The notes beneath the pieces were generated by a model. That model saw only the letters and a program-made list of their open reading frames with translations, made no database searches and was not told the DNA's origin. The translations under genes and the position numbers were made by a program. From assembly GCF_014837015.1 (NCBI RefSeq), contig NZ_JACSPT010000001.1, positions 94,621 to 158,620 of the forward strand: a stretch of DNA of 64,000 nt, written 5' to 3'. Of this stretch, positions 35,831 to 44,788 are shown in pieces. The DNA is from Acinetobacter pecorum. Lineage in GTDB: Bacteria; Pseudomonadota; Gammaproteobacteria; Pseudomonadales; Moraxellaceae. Within the stretch, counting starts at the first letter, position 1. Every line of letters starts with the position of its first letter.

Positions 35831-35880
35831 TAGGCTAAATAGGCTAAATAGGCTAAATAGGCTAAATAGGCTAAATAGGC
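35831..35880. repeat. 9-bp tandem repeat overlapping a stop codon
   Basis: Five full and one partial copies of TAGGCTAAA (35831-35880). On the minus strand the unit reads CCTATTTAG. The first unit is the last two codons and stop of the LysR gene (CCT ATT TAG), so every added unit repeats the stop in frame. Slippage can change copy number without altering the protein. Confidence 0.95.
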
Positions 35881-36755
35881 AGGGCACTATCTTGCATGAG
35901 CTGAACCAGAGCTTGTGCCGCTTTGGACTGCGTACGGCCAGGATGCCAGACCATGCCCAAACGGCGGTTCATTTCCAGATTAATGTCCAGTTGGTGCAGG
36001 TCATGATTCACTAAAGTTTTTGGCAGCACAGACCAGCCCAAACCAATCGATACCAGCATCCGGATCGATTCCAGCGGATTGTTACTCATGCTGACTTTCG
36101 GTTTAATGCCCTGTTTTTCAAACTCTGCCAAGGTGATCTGGGAGGTATAAGTTTGTGAAGAGGGCAACAGGCTGGGGTAGTCGAGCAAGTCTTCCAGAGA
36201 CAGATTTTTTTGCTGTGCCAGCGGATGAAACGGTGCCACCACAAAGACCAGAGGATCATTCCAGATGGTCACGTAATTCAGGCGTGCATCACCTCGTGGC
36301 GGCAGGGTTAAAAATGCCAGTTCCAGATCACCGGCAATCACCTGTTCATGTGCCTGTTCGGAATCGACAAAATGTACATCTAGGGTCACGTCCGGATAGG
36401 CTTGGACATAACGGCGCAAATGGCTCGGAAGATGATGCAGGCCAATATGATGACTGGTACCAATTTTCAGTTTACCCTGTACCAGAGCCTGTTCATGGCT
36501 CAAGGTATAATGAATGTCACCGAGCTCGTTCAGCCAGTTTTTCACTTTAGGCAACAGGGAATGGGCCGCATGGGTAGCCTGTACGCCACGTCCGGCAGAT
36601 TCAAACAGTTTGACTCCAAAGTATTCTTCCAGACTGTGAATACGTTTGGTGACAGCAGGCTGGGTAATAAAAAGCTGATCTGCGGCCAGAGAAATCGAAC
36701 CGGTTTCCATGACTTTTACAAAGGCTTCAAAGGCTGCGAGATTCATCTTAATCAC
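35871..36755 (-). CDS. LysR-family transcriptional regulator
   Basis: A 294-residue LysR-type regulator. The N-terminal helix-turn-helix is NLAAFEAFVKVMETGSISLAADQLFITQPAVTKRI at residues 4-38. The effector domain contains GKLKIGTSHHIGLHHLPSHL near residue 95. CysB/CynR-like features are weak, and the target is not evident. It is separated from ovoA by a tandem repeat and from DUF2061 by a terminator, so no regulated neighbour is obvious. Its end is embedded in the 9-bp repeat described separately. Confidence 0.88.
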   Translation of the reverse strand: MIKMNLAAFEAFVKVMETGSISLAADQLFITQPAVTKRIHSLEEYFGVKLFESAGRGVQATHAAHSLLPKVKNWLNELGDIHYTLSHEQALVQGKLKIGTSHHIGLHHLPSHLRRYVQAYPDVTLDVHFVDSEQAHEQVIAGDLELAFLTLPPRGDARLNYVTIWNDPLVFVVAPFHPLAQQKNLSLEDLLDYPSLLPSSQTYTSQITLAEFEKQGIKPKVSMSNNPLESIRMLVSIGLGWSVLPKTLVNHDLHQLDINLEMNRRLGMVWHPGRTQSKAAQALVQLMQDSALPI

Positions 36756-36883
36756 CTATAAAGAATTTTTATGCTTAAGGTTATTATTGTTATATTTTAA
36801 GAATAAATCAAAGTAAAATTAGTTTATTTATATTAGGTTGCTGAATTACTAAACGTTTTCAACGTATTGTATTTTTAAGAAGT

Positions 36884-36915
36884 TAAAAAAAAGACCGCCT
36901 ATGCAGGCAGTCTTT
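36884..36915 (-). terminator. Intrinsic terminator after DUF2061
   Basis: On the minus strand AAAGAC and GTCTTT plus GCCT/AGGC form a stem of 11 pairs (36890-36915) with one G-U wobble and a 4-nt loop, then a T-run. It lies 24 bp past the DUF2061 stop. Confidence 0.8.
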
Positions 36916-36939
36916 CATCAGGAACCCCGACAGAAAATC

Positions 36940-37176
36940 TTAAACGGTAATGTCCTCATTCTGCTGTTGGTTATTACGCTCCCAGATTTTTTCATGAAAG
37001 AAGAAAGCAACTGCTTGTACGGTGGGTTCTAACAAACTCAAGGCAATGGCCATGGTTAAACTGCCGGTCACCAAGTAACCCACAATCATCGCCACAGTAA
37101 TGTGCATGATGTAATAGCTGAAAGTCTTTTTAAACATGCGCTGATTGTTGTCTACAAAACGTTGAATATGTGCCAT
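36940..37176 (-). CDS. DUF2061 family membrane protein
   Basis: A 78-residue protein with two hydrophobic helices (FSYYIMHITVAMIVGYLVTG and MAIALSLLEPTVQAVAFFFHEKIWER). The pattern of an HEKxW motif after the second helix matches DUF2061 proteins. Function is unknown. A Fur-box-like sequence lies about 40 bp upstream. Confidence 0.85.
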   Translation of the reverse strand: MAHIQRFVDNNQRMFKKTFSYYIMHITVAMIVGYLVTGSLTMAIALSLLEPTVQAVAFFFHEKIWERNNQQQNEDITV

Positions 37177-37216
37177 GTCGAAGTTCCTCTAAATAAGTTA
37201 TCTCTGCCGATGAATA

Positions 37217-37235
37217 AATAATAATAATTCTCATT
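37217..37235 (-). promoter_or_regulatory. Candidate Fur box upstream of DUF2061
   Basis: The 19-mer AATAATAATAATTCTCATT agrees at 13 of 19 positions with the classical Fur consensus, about 40 bp upstream of the DUF2061 start. The surroundings are AT-rich, which raises the chance-match rate. Confidence 0.3.
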
Positions 37236-37447
37236 TAACTTGTACAAACGAATATTTTTATAAAATGATCGGAAAATTAGATTTATAGAAATAAATATAA
37301 ATAATCTGAAAGTCTGATTTAATTCACTTTTTAAAAGATTCCAAAAAGTTTTTTAACTAATAAAAATGATAAATTAGATTTATGTGATTGCAGCGATATA
37401 ATCAAAATCAGAGAAAGAATTTACCCAGTCCAGTGGAGTATATCGAC

Positions 37448-38896
37448 ATGGCAGGCGAGACCCAAACAGTACAAAAGCAAAATGCAAAAACACTATATGA
37501 CAAGTTGTGGGATGACCATTTAGTAACGCAACGTGACGATGGTTCTGCCTTACTCTATATCGACCGTCACCTGTTGCATGAAGTAACCTCACCACAGGCA
37601 TTTGAAGGGTTGCAATTGGCCGGGCGCAAGCCATGGCGTTTAAGCGCCAACATTGCTACACCGGATCATAACGTACCAACCTCGAAAAAAGAGCGTGAGC
37701 AGGGCGTAGCCGGAATTGAAGATGAAACCTCGCGCATTCAGGTGCAAACCTTAGATGATAACTGCAAGACCTTTAATATTGTTGAATTTGATATTAACGA
37801 TATCCGTCAGGGTATTGCGCATGTGGTCGGGCCGGAGCAGGGCTTGACCTTGCCGGGCATGACCGTGGTATGTGGTGATTCGCATACAGCAACCCATGGG
37901 GCTTTTGGCTGCTTGGCGCATGGGATCGGGACATCCGAAGTTGAACATGTATTGGCGACCCAATGCCTGGTTCAAAAGAAGATGAAAAACATGCTGGTGC
38001 GTGTTGATGGCAAATTAGGTCAGGGCGTAACACCAAAAGATGTGGTCTTGGCCATTATTGGCAAGATTGGTACCGCAGGCGGTACTGGTCACGCGATTGA
38101 ATTTGGCGGTCAGGTCTTCCGTGACATGTCTATTGAAGGTCGTATGACTGTGTGCAACATGGCGATTGAAGCCGGTGCCCGTGTCGGCATGGTGGCTGTC
38201 GATGAAAAAACCATCGAGTATGTTAAAGGCCGTCCGTATGCGCCGACTGCAGAGCAGTGGGATCAGGCTGTTGCTTACTGGAATACTTTACATTCAGATG
38301 ATGACGCATACTTTGACACGGTTGTTGTATTGCAAGGTGAAGAAATCGAGCCACAAGTGTCTTGGGGTACTTCCCCTGAGATGGTGATTCCGGTCTCTCA
38401 AGCAGTACCGACTTTAGAACAAGCCAAAGATGATGTACAACGCAATGACTGGAACCGTGCTTATCAATATATGGGCTTAAATGCAGGTCAGGCATTAGCA
38501 GACATCCAGTTAGATCGTGTATTTATCGGTTCGTGCACCAACTCGCGTATTGAAGATATCCGTGCTGCAGCCGAAGTGATTAAAGGTCGCAAAGTCGCAT
38601 CTTCAATCAAACAGGCGATGGTGGTTCCTGGTTCTGGACTGGTCAAAGCCCAGGCAGAAGCGGAAGGTCTGGACAAGGTATTTGTCGAGGCTGGCTTCGA
38701 GTGGCGTGAACCTGGCTGTTCAATGTGTCTGGCGATGAATGCCGACAAGTTACAACCAGGCGAGCATTGTGCCTCGACTTCGAACCGTAACTTTGAAGGT
38801 CGTCAGGGCAATGGCGGTCGCACTCATCTGGTGAGTCCAGCCATGGCAGCCGCTGCTGCGATTGCAGGTCACTTTGTTGATGTTCGTTCATTTTAA
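37448..38896 (+). CDS. leuC: 3-isopropylmalate dehydratase, large subunit
   Basis: Aconitase-family large subunit (482 aa) isomerising 2- to 3-isopropylmalate in leucine biosynthesis. Cluster cysteines lie in IGSCTNSR near residue 360 and GCSMCLAMN near residue 420. The substrate-binding [12 protein letters not shown] is near residue 143. ATG 37448 is chosen over the in-frame upstream codon at 37388, because GGAG lies 9 bp before it and because LeuC proteins begin near [14 protein letters not shown]. It heads leuC-leuD-lipoprotein-leuB. No leucine-rich leader peptide is visible upstream. Confidence 0.97.
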   Translation: MAGETQTVQKQNAKTLYDKLWDDHLVTQRDDGSALLYIDRHLLHEVTSPQAFEGLQLAGRKPWRLSANIATPDHNVPTSKKEREQGVAGIEDETSRIQVQTLDDNCKTFNIVEFDINDIRQGIAHVVGPEQGLTLPGMTVVCGDSHTATHGAFGCLAHGIGTSEVEHVLATQCLVQKKMKNMLVRVDGKLGQGVTPKDVVLAIIGKIGTAGGTGHAIEFGGQVFRDMSIEGRMTVCNMAIEAGARVGMVAVDEKTIEYVKGRPYAPTAEQWDQAVAYWNTLHSDDDAYFDTVVVLQGEEIEPQVSWGTSPEMVIPVSQAVPTLEQAKDDVQRNDWNRAYQYMGLNAGQALADIQLDRVFIGSCTNSRIEDIRAAAEVIKGRKVASSIKQAMVVPGSGLVKAQAEAEGLDKVFVEAGFEWREPGCSMCLAMNADKLQPGEHCASTSNRNFEGRQGNGGRTHLVSPAMAAAAAIAGHFVDVRSF

Positions 38897-38917
38897 TTGG
38901 TACGTAGGAGCACAGAC

Positions 38918-39568
38918 ATGAAAGCTTATACCGTTGAACAAGGTATCGTTGCACCTTTAGACCGTGCCAATGTCGATACAGATTTAATTATTCCAAAACA
39001 GTTTTTGAAATCGATCAAACGTACCGGTTTCGGTGACAATTTATTTGATGAATTGCGTTATCTGGATGAAGGTTATCCAGGTCAGGACAATTCAGTTCGT
39101 CCGATCAATCCGGACTTTGTCTTGAACCAGCCACGTTATCAGGGTGCGTCTATTTTAATTTCACGTGCCAACTTTGGATGTGGTTCTAGCCGTGAACATG
39201 CGCCGTGGGCTTTGAGCGAATATGGTTTCCGTACCGTAATTGCGCCAAGCTTTGCTGATATTTTCTTTAATAACTGTTTTAAAAACGGTATGTTGCCTGT
39301 GATTTTGGCTGAAGATATTGTTGAGCAGTTATTTAAGGAGTGTGCAGCAGCTGAAGGCTATCAGTTGACCATTGACTTGCAGGCACAAGAAGTTCGTACC
39401 CCTACGGGCGAAAGCTTTAAGTTTGAAGTGGATCCATTTCGCAAGCATTGCCTGTTGAATGGTCTGGATGATATTGGCTTAACTTTGCAGGTAGCGGATG
39501 ATATCCGTGCCTATGAGGAAAAAACCAAACAATCACGCCCTTGGGTATTTGCCGAAATTCACGAATAA
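38918..39568 (+). CDS. leuD: 3-isopropylmalate dehydratase, small subunit
   Basis: Swivel-domain small subunit (216 aa) that completes the LeuCD isomerase. It begins [31 protein letters not shown] and carries [17 protein letters not shown] near residue 83, the family fingerprint. AGGAG lies 8 bp before ATG 38918. It is 21 bp after leuC. Confidence 0.97.
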   Translation: MKAYTVEQGIVAPLDRANVDTDLIIPKQFLKSIKRTGFGDNLFDELRYLDEGYPGQDNSVRPINPDFVLNQPRYQGASILISRANFGCGSSREHAPWALSEYGFRTVIAPSFADIFFNNCFKNGMLPVILAEDIVEQLFKECAAAEGYQLTIDLQAQEVRTPTGESFKFEVDPFRKHCLLNGLDDIGLTLQVADDIRAYEEKTKQSRPWVFAEIHE

Positions 39569-39655
39569 ATCAGCAAAAATTGTCATAGCGTGACTGCGAG
39601 GCTCTTGCTAATATCGGAAGATTATTAGGTTTTTTGATTGGGTAAGACAGACATT

Positions 39656-40219
39656 ATGGCGAATTATTGGAAACAGTGGCTTGCTTTAAGTACGGTATCG
39701 GTGATGTTGGCTGCATGTCAAAGCATTGACACGATGAAACTCAAGCATGCCAAAGCAAGTACTGAGAGCAAAAATAATGTCCTGATTTACTGTACAGGGA
39801 CACCTGATTGCCAGTTTGAGCGTTTCAACCAGACCATTATCGTCCATGCCGACAATGGCCGCATTGGTGCTGAAGCATTGAAGCAGAAACTGGTACGCTT
39901 GCAGGCTAAAAACTTAAATCAGGCCAATCCGGTTTATCTATCCGTGCCAGCAGGACAGCATGAACTGGTCGTGCGTTTTTATCCAATCAGTAAGGATAAA
40001 GCAGAAACCTTGCATGTATTCCATCGCTTTCATGCCAATAACCGCTATAGCTTAAAGATGTTCCGTGACCGTAGTGCGCGTAGCAGCAGTTTATTAAATG
40101 CTTCGGCACCGGATCCGCTTTGCGTAGATCTGGTACAAGAGCAAAAAACCATTCGTCGTTTTTGCAAACCCTATAATGCAGTCACCGGGATTGCAGAGTT
40201 TGTAGAAAAGAAAATTTAA
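39656..40219 (+). CDS. Predicted lipoprotein inserted in the leu operon
   Basis: A 187-residue protein with a lipoprotein signal peptide (MANYWKQWLALSTVSVMLAACQS, lipobox LAAC with Cys at residue 21). The mature part has a cysteine pair near residues 57-62 (CTGTPDC), a central beta-rich region and a C-terminal FCKPYNAVTG. I do not recognise the family. ATG 39656 is preferred because it begins the signal peptide; the in-frame TTG at 39638 would add six polar residues. It lies between leuD and leuB in the same direction, 87 bp and 42 bp away, so it is probably co-transcribed, although its role in leucine synthesis is doubtful. Confidence 0.7.
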   Translation: MANYWKQWLALSTVSVMLAACQSIDTMKLKHAKASTESKNNVLIYCTGTPDCQFERFNQTIIVHADNGRIGAEALKQKLVRLQAKNLNQANPVYLSVPAGQHELVVRFYPISKDKAETLHVFHRFHANNRYSLKMFRDRSARSSSLLNASAPDPLCVDLVQEQKTIRRFCKPYNAVTGIAEFVEKKI

Positions 40220-40261
40220 CCTCTGTCAGGTCTGAATCTGACGTTTTAAACGGAAAATCTC

Positions 40262-41341
40262 ATGTCTAAACAAATTTTGATTTTAGCTGGTGACGGTATC
40301 GGTCCTGAAATTGTCAAAGCGGCAGAGCAGGTGCTGACTCGTGTAAATGAGAAATTTAATCTTGATTTGACATGGGAGCAGGGTTTACTCGGTGGTGCAG
40401 CCATTGATGCGCATGGTTCACCGTATCCAGACGTAACATCTGAGCAGGCTAAAAAAGCTGATGCGATTCTACTGGGTGCCGTGGGCGGTCCAAAATGGGA
40501 TACGATTGAGCGTTCAATCCGTCCGGAACGTGGTTTATTGAAATTGCGTAGCGAACTGAACCTGTTTGCTAACTTGCGCCCAGCGATTCTTTATCCGCAA
40601 CTGGCTGATGCTTCAAGCTTAAAACCTGAAATCGTCGCAGGTCTGGATATTCTGATTGTGCGTGAATTAACGGGTGGAATTTACTTCGGTCAGCCACGTG
40701 GTATCCGTGAACTGGAAAATGGCGAGAAGCAAGGCTATAACACCGACGTCTATTCAGAGTCTGAAATCAAGCGTATCGCCAAAGTTGCCTTTGAAATGGC
40801 CAATTTGCGGGGTGGTAAAGTATGTTCAGTGGATAAAGCCAACGTGCTTGAAGTAACTGAACTGTGGAAACAGACAGTGACTGCGCTGAAAGAAGCCGAA
40901 TATCCGGAAATTAATTTATCGCATATGTATGTCGATAATGCGGCGATGCAGCTGGTACGTGCACCGAAGCAGTTTGACGTGATTGTAACCTCTAACCTGT
41001 TCGGTGATATCTTGTCGGATGAAGCAGCGATGCTCACAGGTTCAATCGGTATGTTGCCATCGGCATCTCTGGATGAAAATGGCAAAGGCATGTATGAGCC
41101 TTGTCATGGTTCTGCACCAGATATCGCCAGTCAAGACCTGGCAAATCCATTAGCGACGATTCTTTCCGTCGCAATGATGCTGCGTTATACTTTCCGTGAA
41201 GAAGCAGCTGCAAAAGCGATTGAAGATGCAGTTGGTCAGGTCCTGGATCAAGGCTTGCGTACGGCAGATATCATGTCTGAAGGCATGCAAAAAGTCGGTA
41301 CGGTTGAAATGGGTCAAGCGGTTGTGACTGCATTAAATTAA
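40262..41341 (+). CDS. leuB: 3-isopropylmalate dehydrogenase
   Basis: NAD+-dependent oxidative decarboxylase (359 aa) making 2-oxoisocaproate, the third step of the leucine branch. The N-terminus [21 protein letters not shown] is typical. [14 protein letters not shown] lies near residue 95, the substrate loop with [15 protein letters not shown] near residue 138, and the metal-binding [17 protein letters not shown] near residue 244. It ends the leu unit before a strong terminator. Confidence 0.97.
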   Translation: MSKQILILAGDGIGPEIVKAAEQVLTRVNEKFNLDLTWEQGLLGGAAIDAHGSPYPDVTSEQAKKADAILLGAVGGPKWDTIERSIRPERGLLKLRSELNLFANLRPAILYPQLADASSLKPEIVAGLDILIVRELTGGIYFGQPRGIRELENGEKQGYNTDVYSESEIKRIAKVAFEMANLRGGKVCSVDKANVLEVTELWKQTVTALKEAEYPEINLSHMYVDNAAMQLVRAPKQFDVIVTSNLFGDILSDEAAMLTGSIGMLPSASLDENGKGMYEPCHGSAPDIASQDLANPLATILSVAMMLRYTFREEAAAKAIEDAVGQVLDQGLRTADIMSEGMQKVGTVEMGQAVVTALN

Positions 41342-41355
41342 GCTCAGTTTTGATT

Positions 41356-41384
41356 AAAAAACGCAGCTCAAGGCTGCGTTTTTT
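41356..41384 (+). terminator. Intrinsic terminator of the leu operon
   Basis: AAAAAACGCAGC/GCTGCGTTTTTT (41356-41367 with 41373-41384), 5-nt loop, 14 bp after leuB. A-runs make it usable for the convergent lipoprotein gene as well. Confidence 0.93.
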
Positions 41385-41412
41385 ATGGCTGGAATTTCGA
41401 ATCTGAAAATAA

Positions 41413-41802
41413 TTAACAGGTTCGACCTGAAGTACGGACAGCTGTTGCAATATTGTTTTTTAGTAAAAAAGTAATTTTACATTGCAGATCAACATCATAG
41501 CTGTCTGCAGGGCTAATAGGGATAGGGACGGGTCCATTCCCTGCTGAAGGCAGAGGAATAGAAATAGGACGTTGTACCACATAGCTTAATTGCCGGGCGC
41601 TGAGTATGGGGCCACTGACCTGTTGATAACCCAGGCGTTTCAGATCCAGATTTTGATCGATAAACTGACTGCTTTGACCAATAAACTGCTGCAAGTAAGC
41701 TTCCCGTTCAGTCGGGGTGGTAGTTGGAGAGTGTGTACAACCGGTCATGCCGATGCATACACCCAAGAGAATCACGGATAGTCGATAAGAAGATAACAAC
41801 AT
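41413..41802 (-). CDS. Small lipoprotein, paralogue 1
   Basis: A 129-residue lipoprotein with signal peptide MLLSSYRLSVILLGVCIGMTGC (lipobox MTGC). The mature protein has YLQQFIGQSSQFIDQNLDL, then a segment PISIPLPSAGNGPVPIPIS and a C-terminal YDVDLQCKITFLLKNNIATA followed by VRTSGRTC. It shares its layout and C-terminal pattern (Y-[DN]-[VI]-[DE]-x-x-C...GR[TA]C) with the next gene upstream, showing tandem duplication. The terminal cysteine could form a disulphide with the internal one. Function unknown. GGAG lies 5 bp before the ATG. Confidence 0.75.
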   Translation of the reverse strand: MLLSSYRLSVILLGVCIGMTGCTHSPTTTPTEREAYLQQFIGQSSQFIDQNLDLKRLGYQQVSGPILSARQLSYVVQRPISIPLPSAGNGPVPIPISPADSYDVDLQCKITFLLKNNIATAVRTSGRTC

Positions 41803-41952
41803 AATTCACTCCTGCACAGGACTGACTGAAGACTAGTTTAGGCAGAAAATGGCAGGGTGATTGTTGTAATTTGACACACGGTAAAGGGGTAGCGTAATGA
41901 GTTTGGATGTCTTCATTTAATCCGATACAGGCTCTAAATAATTGGAGAAAAG

Positions 41953-42327
41953 TCAGCAAGCTCTGCCGGTATAGCGAATCTCCTGAACAATGTCATCTTT
42001 CAAGTCAAACCAGATTTGGCATTTCATCTCGATGTTATAACCGCCGTTTGAGGGGGTTGGCATGGGTGCACCGATTGAGATACTTTGACTAATATTCGGT
42101 GTGCCCATTGGAATATTCATATCCCGAAAAATCGTGTAGCTGAGAGATTCTGCGGTTTGAATCGGTTTCTGCGAGGTTTTGAATCCCATGGCACGAAGAT
42201 CAAGTTGACTGCGAACCTGTGTTGCAGTTTGACCGACATAGGGTTGGAGAGACTGATGCAGATGCTGATTGCCGCCAGTGGCACAGGCAACGAGAAACAA
42301 GCTGGAAAGCAGGATTAAGCACTTCAT
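41953..42327 (-). CDS. Small lipoprotein, paralogue 2
   Basis: A 124-residue lipoprotein with signal peptide MKCLILLSSLFLVACATGG (lipobox LVAC). The mature part has YVGQTATQVRSQLDLRAMGF, a segment with SISIGAPMPTPSN and C-terminal YNIEMKCQIWFDLKDDIVQE followed by IRYTGRAC. It matches paralogue 1 in domain order and in both conserved cysteines, with low overall identity. ATG 42327 is the likely start; a further in-frame ATG lies 6 bp upstream. Function unknown. Confidence 0.75.
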   Translation of the reverse strand: MKCLILLSSLFLVACATGGNQHLHQSLQPYVGQTATQVRSQLDLRAMGFKTSQKPIQTAESLSYTIFRDMNIPMGTPNISQSISIGAPMPTPSNGGYNIEMKCQIWFDLKDDIVQEIRYTGRAC

Positions 42328-42426
42328 ATTCATTGTTTTTATGCATGTACTTTAATTAAATGAATAATCCAGAAATTATTAGCTCCTGTCAAATTGATTT
42401 ATTCGTGGGTAAATAATTAAAGTCAT

Positions 42427-42454
42427 AAAAAAAGCCACTAACAGTGGCTTTTGC
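42427..42454 (-). terminator. Intrinsic terminator of infA
   Basis: AAAAGCCACT/AGTGGCTTTT (42430-42439 with 42443-42452) with a 3-nt loop, 14 bp after the infA stop on the minus strand and followed there by T's. Confidence 0.9.
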
Positions 42455-42466
42455 TTGCGCTAAAAC

Positions 42467-42688
42467 TTAGCGTGCACGATAGGTGATACGACCTTTAGTC
42501 AAATCATAAGGTGTCATTTCAACCTTCACACTGTCGCCAGTTAAAATACGGATATAGTGTTTACGCATTTTACCAGAGATGTGGGCAATCACTTCGTGAC
42601 CGTTCTCTAAACGTACACGGAACATAGTATTAGGAAGCGTCTCGGTGACAACGCCTTCGAACTCGATGAGTTCCTCTTTATTGGCCAT
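42467..42688 (-). CDS. infA: Translation initiation factor IF-1
   Basis: Essential 73-residue S1/OB-fold protein that occupies the ribosomal A site during initiation. It reads [20 protein letters not shown] then [20 protein letters not shown] and [20 protein letters not shown], ending RYRAR-like RITYRAR. Length and sequence are canonical. It is monocistronic with its own terminator. Confidence 0.98.
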   Translation of the reverse strand: MANKEELIEFEGVVTETLPNTMFRVRLENGHEVIAHISGKMRKHYIRILTGDSVKVEMTPYDLTKGRITYRAR

Positions 42689-42918
42689 AGCCTACCTGAA
42701 TGAATAAATTGGGAAGGCGCAAATTATAGTCAATTTTTTTGTAAAAAACAAGATGAAACGGGCGTTAGACTGATCATCTGCCAGTAAAATAAGCGAACTG
42801 TCACGATAATTTTTTAACTAAAAAGACACCAGTTTCTGTTGTCAGTTTGGTCAATCACAGTTAATCTAAAATTAATCTTTTTAAGTATAAATGAAGTACA
42901 TACAAGGAAGGCTTTTGA

Positions 42919-43926
42919 GTGAGTCAGCTAACGGATGCATCAGTCGTATTACGTTTGGGCTATCAGGCGATTCGTCGTGCAGGGTTGCCAACAGAAGAAC
43001 TTTTGACCAAAGCAGGAGTTGCTTTAAATCAGGTCGAGGCCAATGACCGTACGCCGCTAAGCGCCCAGTATGCCTTCTGGGTAGCCGCAGAGGAAGTTAG
43101 CAAGGACCCGGACATTGGATTGCATCTGGGTGAGCACTTGCCACTTTATCGTGGTCAGGTCATTGAACACCTGTTTGTTTCATCTGAAAACTTTGGTGAA
43201 GGACTGAAACGTGCTTTGGCCTATCAGCGACTGATCAGTGATGCATTTGCTGCCAAGTTAGTGATCGAAGATGATCGCTGCTATTTAACCAATGGTGAAC
43301 AGCCTTTTGCTGAAAGTCTGGTGAATCGTCATTTTACTGAATGCGCCATGTCAGGTGTACTCCGGTTTTTTAAGTTTATTACTGAAGGGCGTTTTGAACC
43401 GATTTATATTGATTTCAATTTTTCCAAAGGAGCTCCTGATGAGGAATACTTCCGGGTTTACGAGTGTCCCGTGAGTCTGGGCCAGAAAGAAACCCGTCTG
43501 TATTTTGACCCAAGTATTCTGGAATATCCGTTATGGCAGGCTGAACCTGAGCTATTACAGCTGCATGAGCAACTGGCCATTGAAAAGCTGCAGGAACTGG
43601 CACGATATGACCTGGTTGGTGAAGTGCGCCGTGCGATTGGCTCTACTTTGGAAAGTGGGGACACCACGCTGGAAACTGTAGCTGCACAACTAAATATCAC
43701 GCCACGGCGGTTGAGAACGCAACTGAGTGAGGCATGTACCAGTTTTCAGCAGATTCTGTCGGATTATCGCTGTCGTTTGGCCAAGCGTTTACTGGCAAAT
43801 ACCAATGAAAGTGTTGAACGAATTGTGTATCTGACCGGTTTTTCCGAGCCAAGTACCTTCTACCGGGCTTTTAAGCGCTGGACCAATGAAACACCGGTAG
43901 AATATAGAAAGCGCAAGCAGCGTTAA
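42919..43926 (+). CDS. AraC-family transcriptional regulator
   Basis: A 335-residue regulator with an N-terminal AraC_binding/OruR-type ligand domain (about residues 20-210) and two C-terminal helix-turn-helix motifs (ETVAAQLNITPRRLRTQL and SVERIVYLTGFSEPSTFYRA then FKRWTNETPVEYRK). The start is GTG 42919, with AAGGAAGG 7 bp upstream; no ATG fits better. OruR/ArgR-like members control amino-acid or catabolic genes. No target is adjacent, since truA and infA are housekeeping genes. Confidence 0.88.
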   Translation: MSQLTDASVVLRLGYQAIRRAGLPTEELLTKAGVALNQVEANDRTPLSAQYAFWVAAEEVSKDPDIGLHLGEHLPLYRGQVIEHLFVSSENFGEGLKRALAYQRLISDAFAAKLVIEDDRCYLTNGEQPFAESLVNRHFTECAMSGVLRFFKFITEGRFEPIYIDFNFSKGAPDEEYFRVYECPVSLGQKETRLYFDPSILEYPLWQAEPELLQLHEQLAIEKLQELARYDLVGEVRRAIGSTLESGDTTLETVAAQLNITPRRLRTQLSEACTSFQQILSDYRCRLAKRLLANTNESVERIVYLTGFSEPSTFYRAFKRWTNETPVEYRKRKQR

Positions 43927-43940
43927 ACGACCTCCCTGAG

Positions 43941-43959
43941 TCCCTCCTAAAAGGAGGGA
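43941..43959. terminator. Palindrome between the convergent AraC and truA genes
   Basis: TCCCTCCT/AGGAGGGA (43941-43948 with 43952-43959) with a 3-nt loop. It resembles the CCTCC...GGAGG palindromes beside the structured repeat at 7.5 kb. It lacks a good T-run on either side, so it may be a repeat-derived element rather than a strong terminator. Confidence 0.45.
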
Positions 43960-43975
43960 TTTAAAAATTAAGCTT

Positions 43976-44773
43976 TTAATTCGGCATGTTCAGCCAATGT
44001 GGCCCTAAGGGTAATTCCGGTAATTCAAACTGCGCCGGATAGTCGGCATGAATAAAATATAAACCATCTGCAGGTGCGGTCACGCCAGCAGCTTTACGGT
44101 CTTCTGCCGCGAAAATAGTATCAATATGCTCGGCAGCATACATCCCCTGACCAATTTCCAGTAAACAGCCCATAATGTTTCGTACCATATGGTGCAGGAA
44201 ACCATCGGCTTGAATGTCGAGCACCAGATATTGACCATGCCGGATCAGACGGCAATGACTGACATGGCGGACTGGCTGATTGGACTGACAGGCGGCAGCG
44301 CGGAAGCTTTCAAAATTATGTGTGCCTTCAAACTTTTTTGCGGCCCGTATCATCTGTTCGACATCGAGCGGTGCATAGACATGGGTGACCTGTTTATGCA
44401 GCAAGGCAGGACGGACAGGATGATTATAGACCACATAACGATAACGGCGCGCCTGCGCCTTAAATCGGGCATGGAAACTCTGCTCCATTTCCTTGATCCA
44501 CTGGATCGAGATATCTTTAGGTAGCTGGCTATTGCAGCCCATCAGCCAGCCACGTTCAGAACGCACAGCATCGGTATCAAAATGCGCCACCATATTGGTG
44601 GCATGTACACCCGCATCCGTACGGCCGGCACCATGCAGGCTAATGGGTTGATCGGCAACTTTGCTCAGGACCTTTTCAATGGTTTCCTGTACGCTTGCAA
44701 CTCCCGGCTGTTGAGTCTGCCATCCCCGATAATGCATTCCACAAAACTCAATTCCCACCGCAAAACGCTGCAT
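43976..44773 (-). CDS. truA: tRNA pseudouridine synthase A
   Basis: TruA (265 aa) isomerises uridines 38-40 in the anticodon arm of several tRNAs. The N-terminal EFCGMHYRGWQTQQPG and the catalytic motif HGAGRTDAGVHATNMVAHFD near residue 48 hold the active aspartate. SFRAAACQSNQPVR follows near residue 155, and ADGFLHHMVRNIMGCL near residue 195. It starts 15 bp after the upstream asparaginase gene ends, suggesting one transcript. Confidence 0.96.
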   Translation of the reverse strand: MQRFAVGIEFCGMHYRGWQTQQPGVASVQETIEKVLSKVADQPISLHGAGRTDAGVHATNMVAHFDTDAVRSERGWLMGCNSQLPKDISIQWIKEMEQSFHARFKAQARRYRYVVYNHPVRPALLHKQVTHVYAPLDVEQMIRAAKKFEGTHNFESFRAAACQSNQPVRHVSHCRLIRHGQYLVLDIQADGFLHHMVRNIMGCLLEIGQGMYAAEHIDTIFAAEDRKAAGVTAPADGLYFIHADYPAQFELPELPLGPHWLNMPN

Positions 44774-44788
44774 AATGACCTCAAAATC

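Noticed and set aside
37177..37447. Leucine attenuator before leuC
   Set aside because: I looked for a short leucine-rich leader peptide and a terminator/antiterminator pair and found neither.
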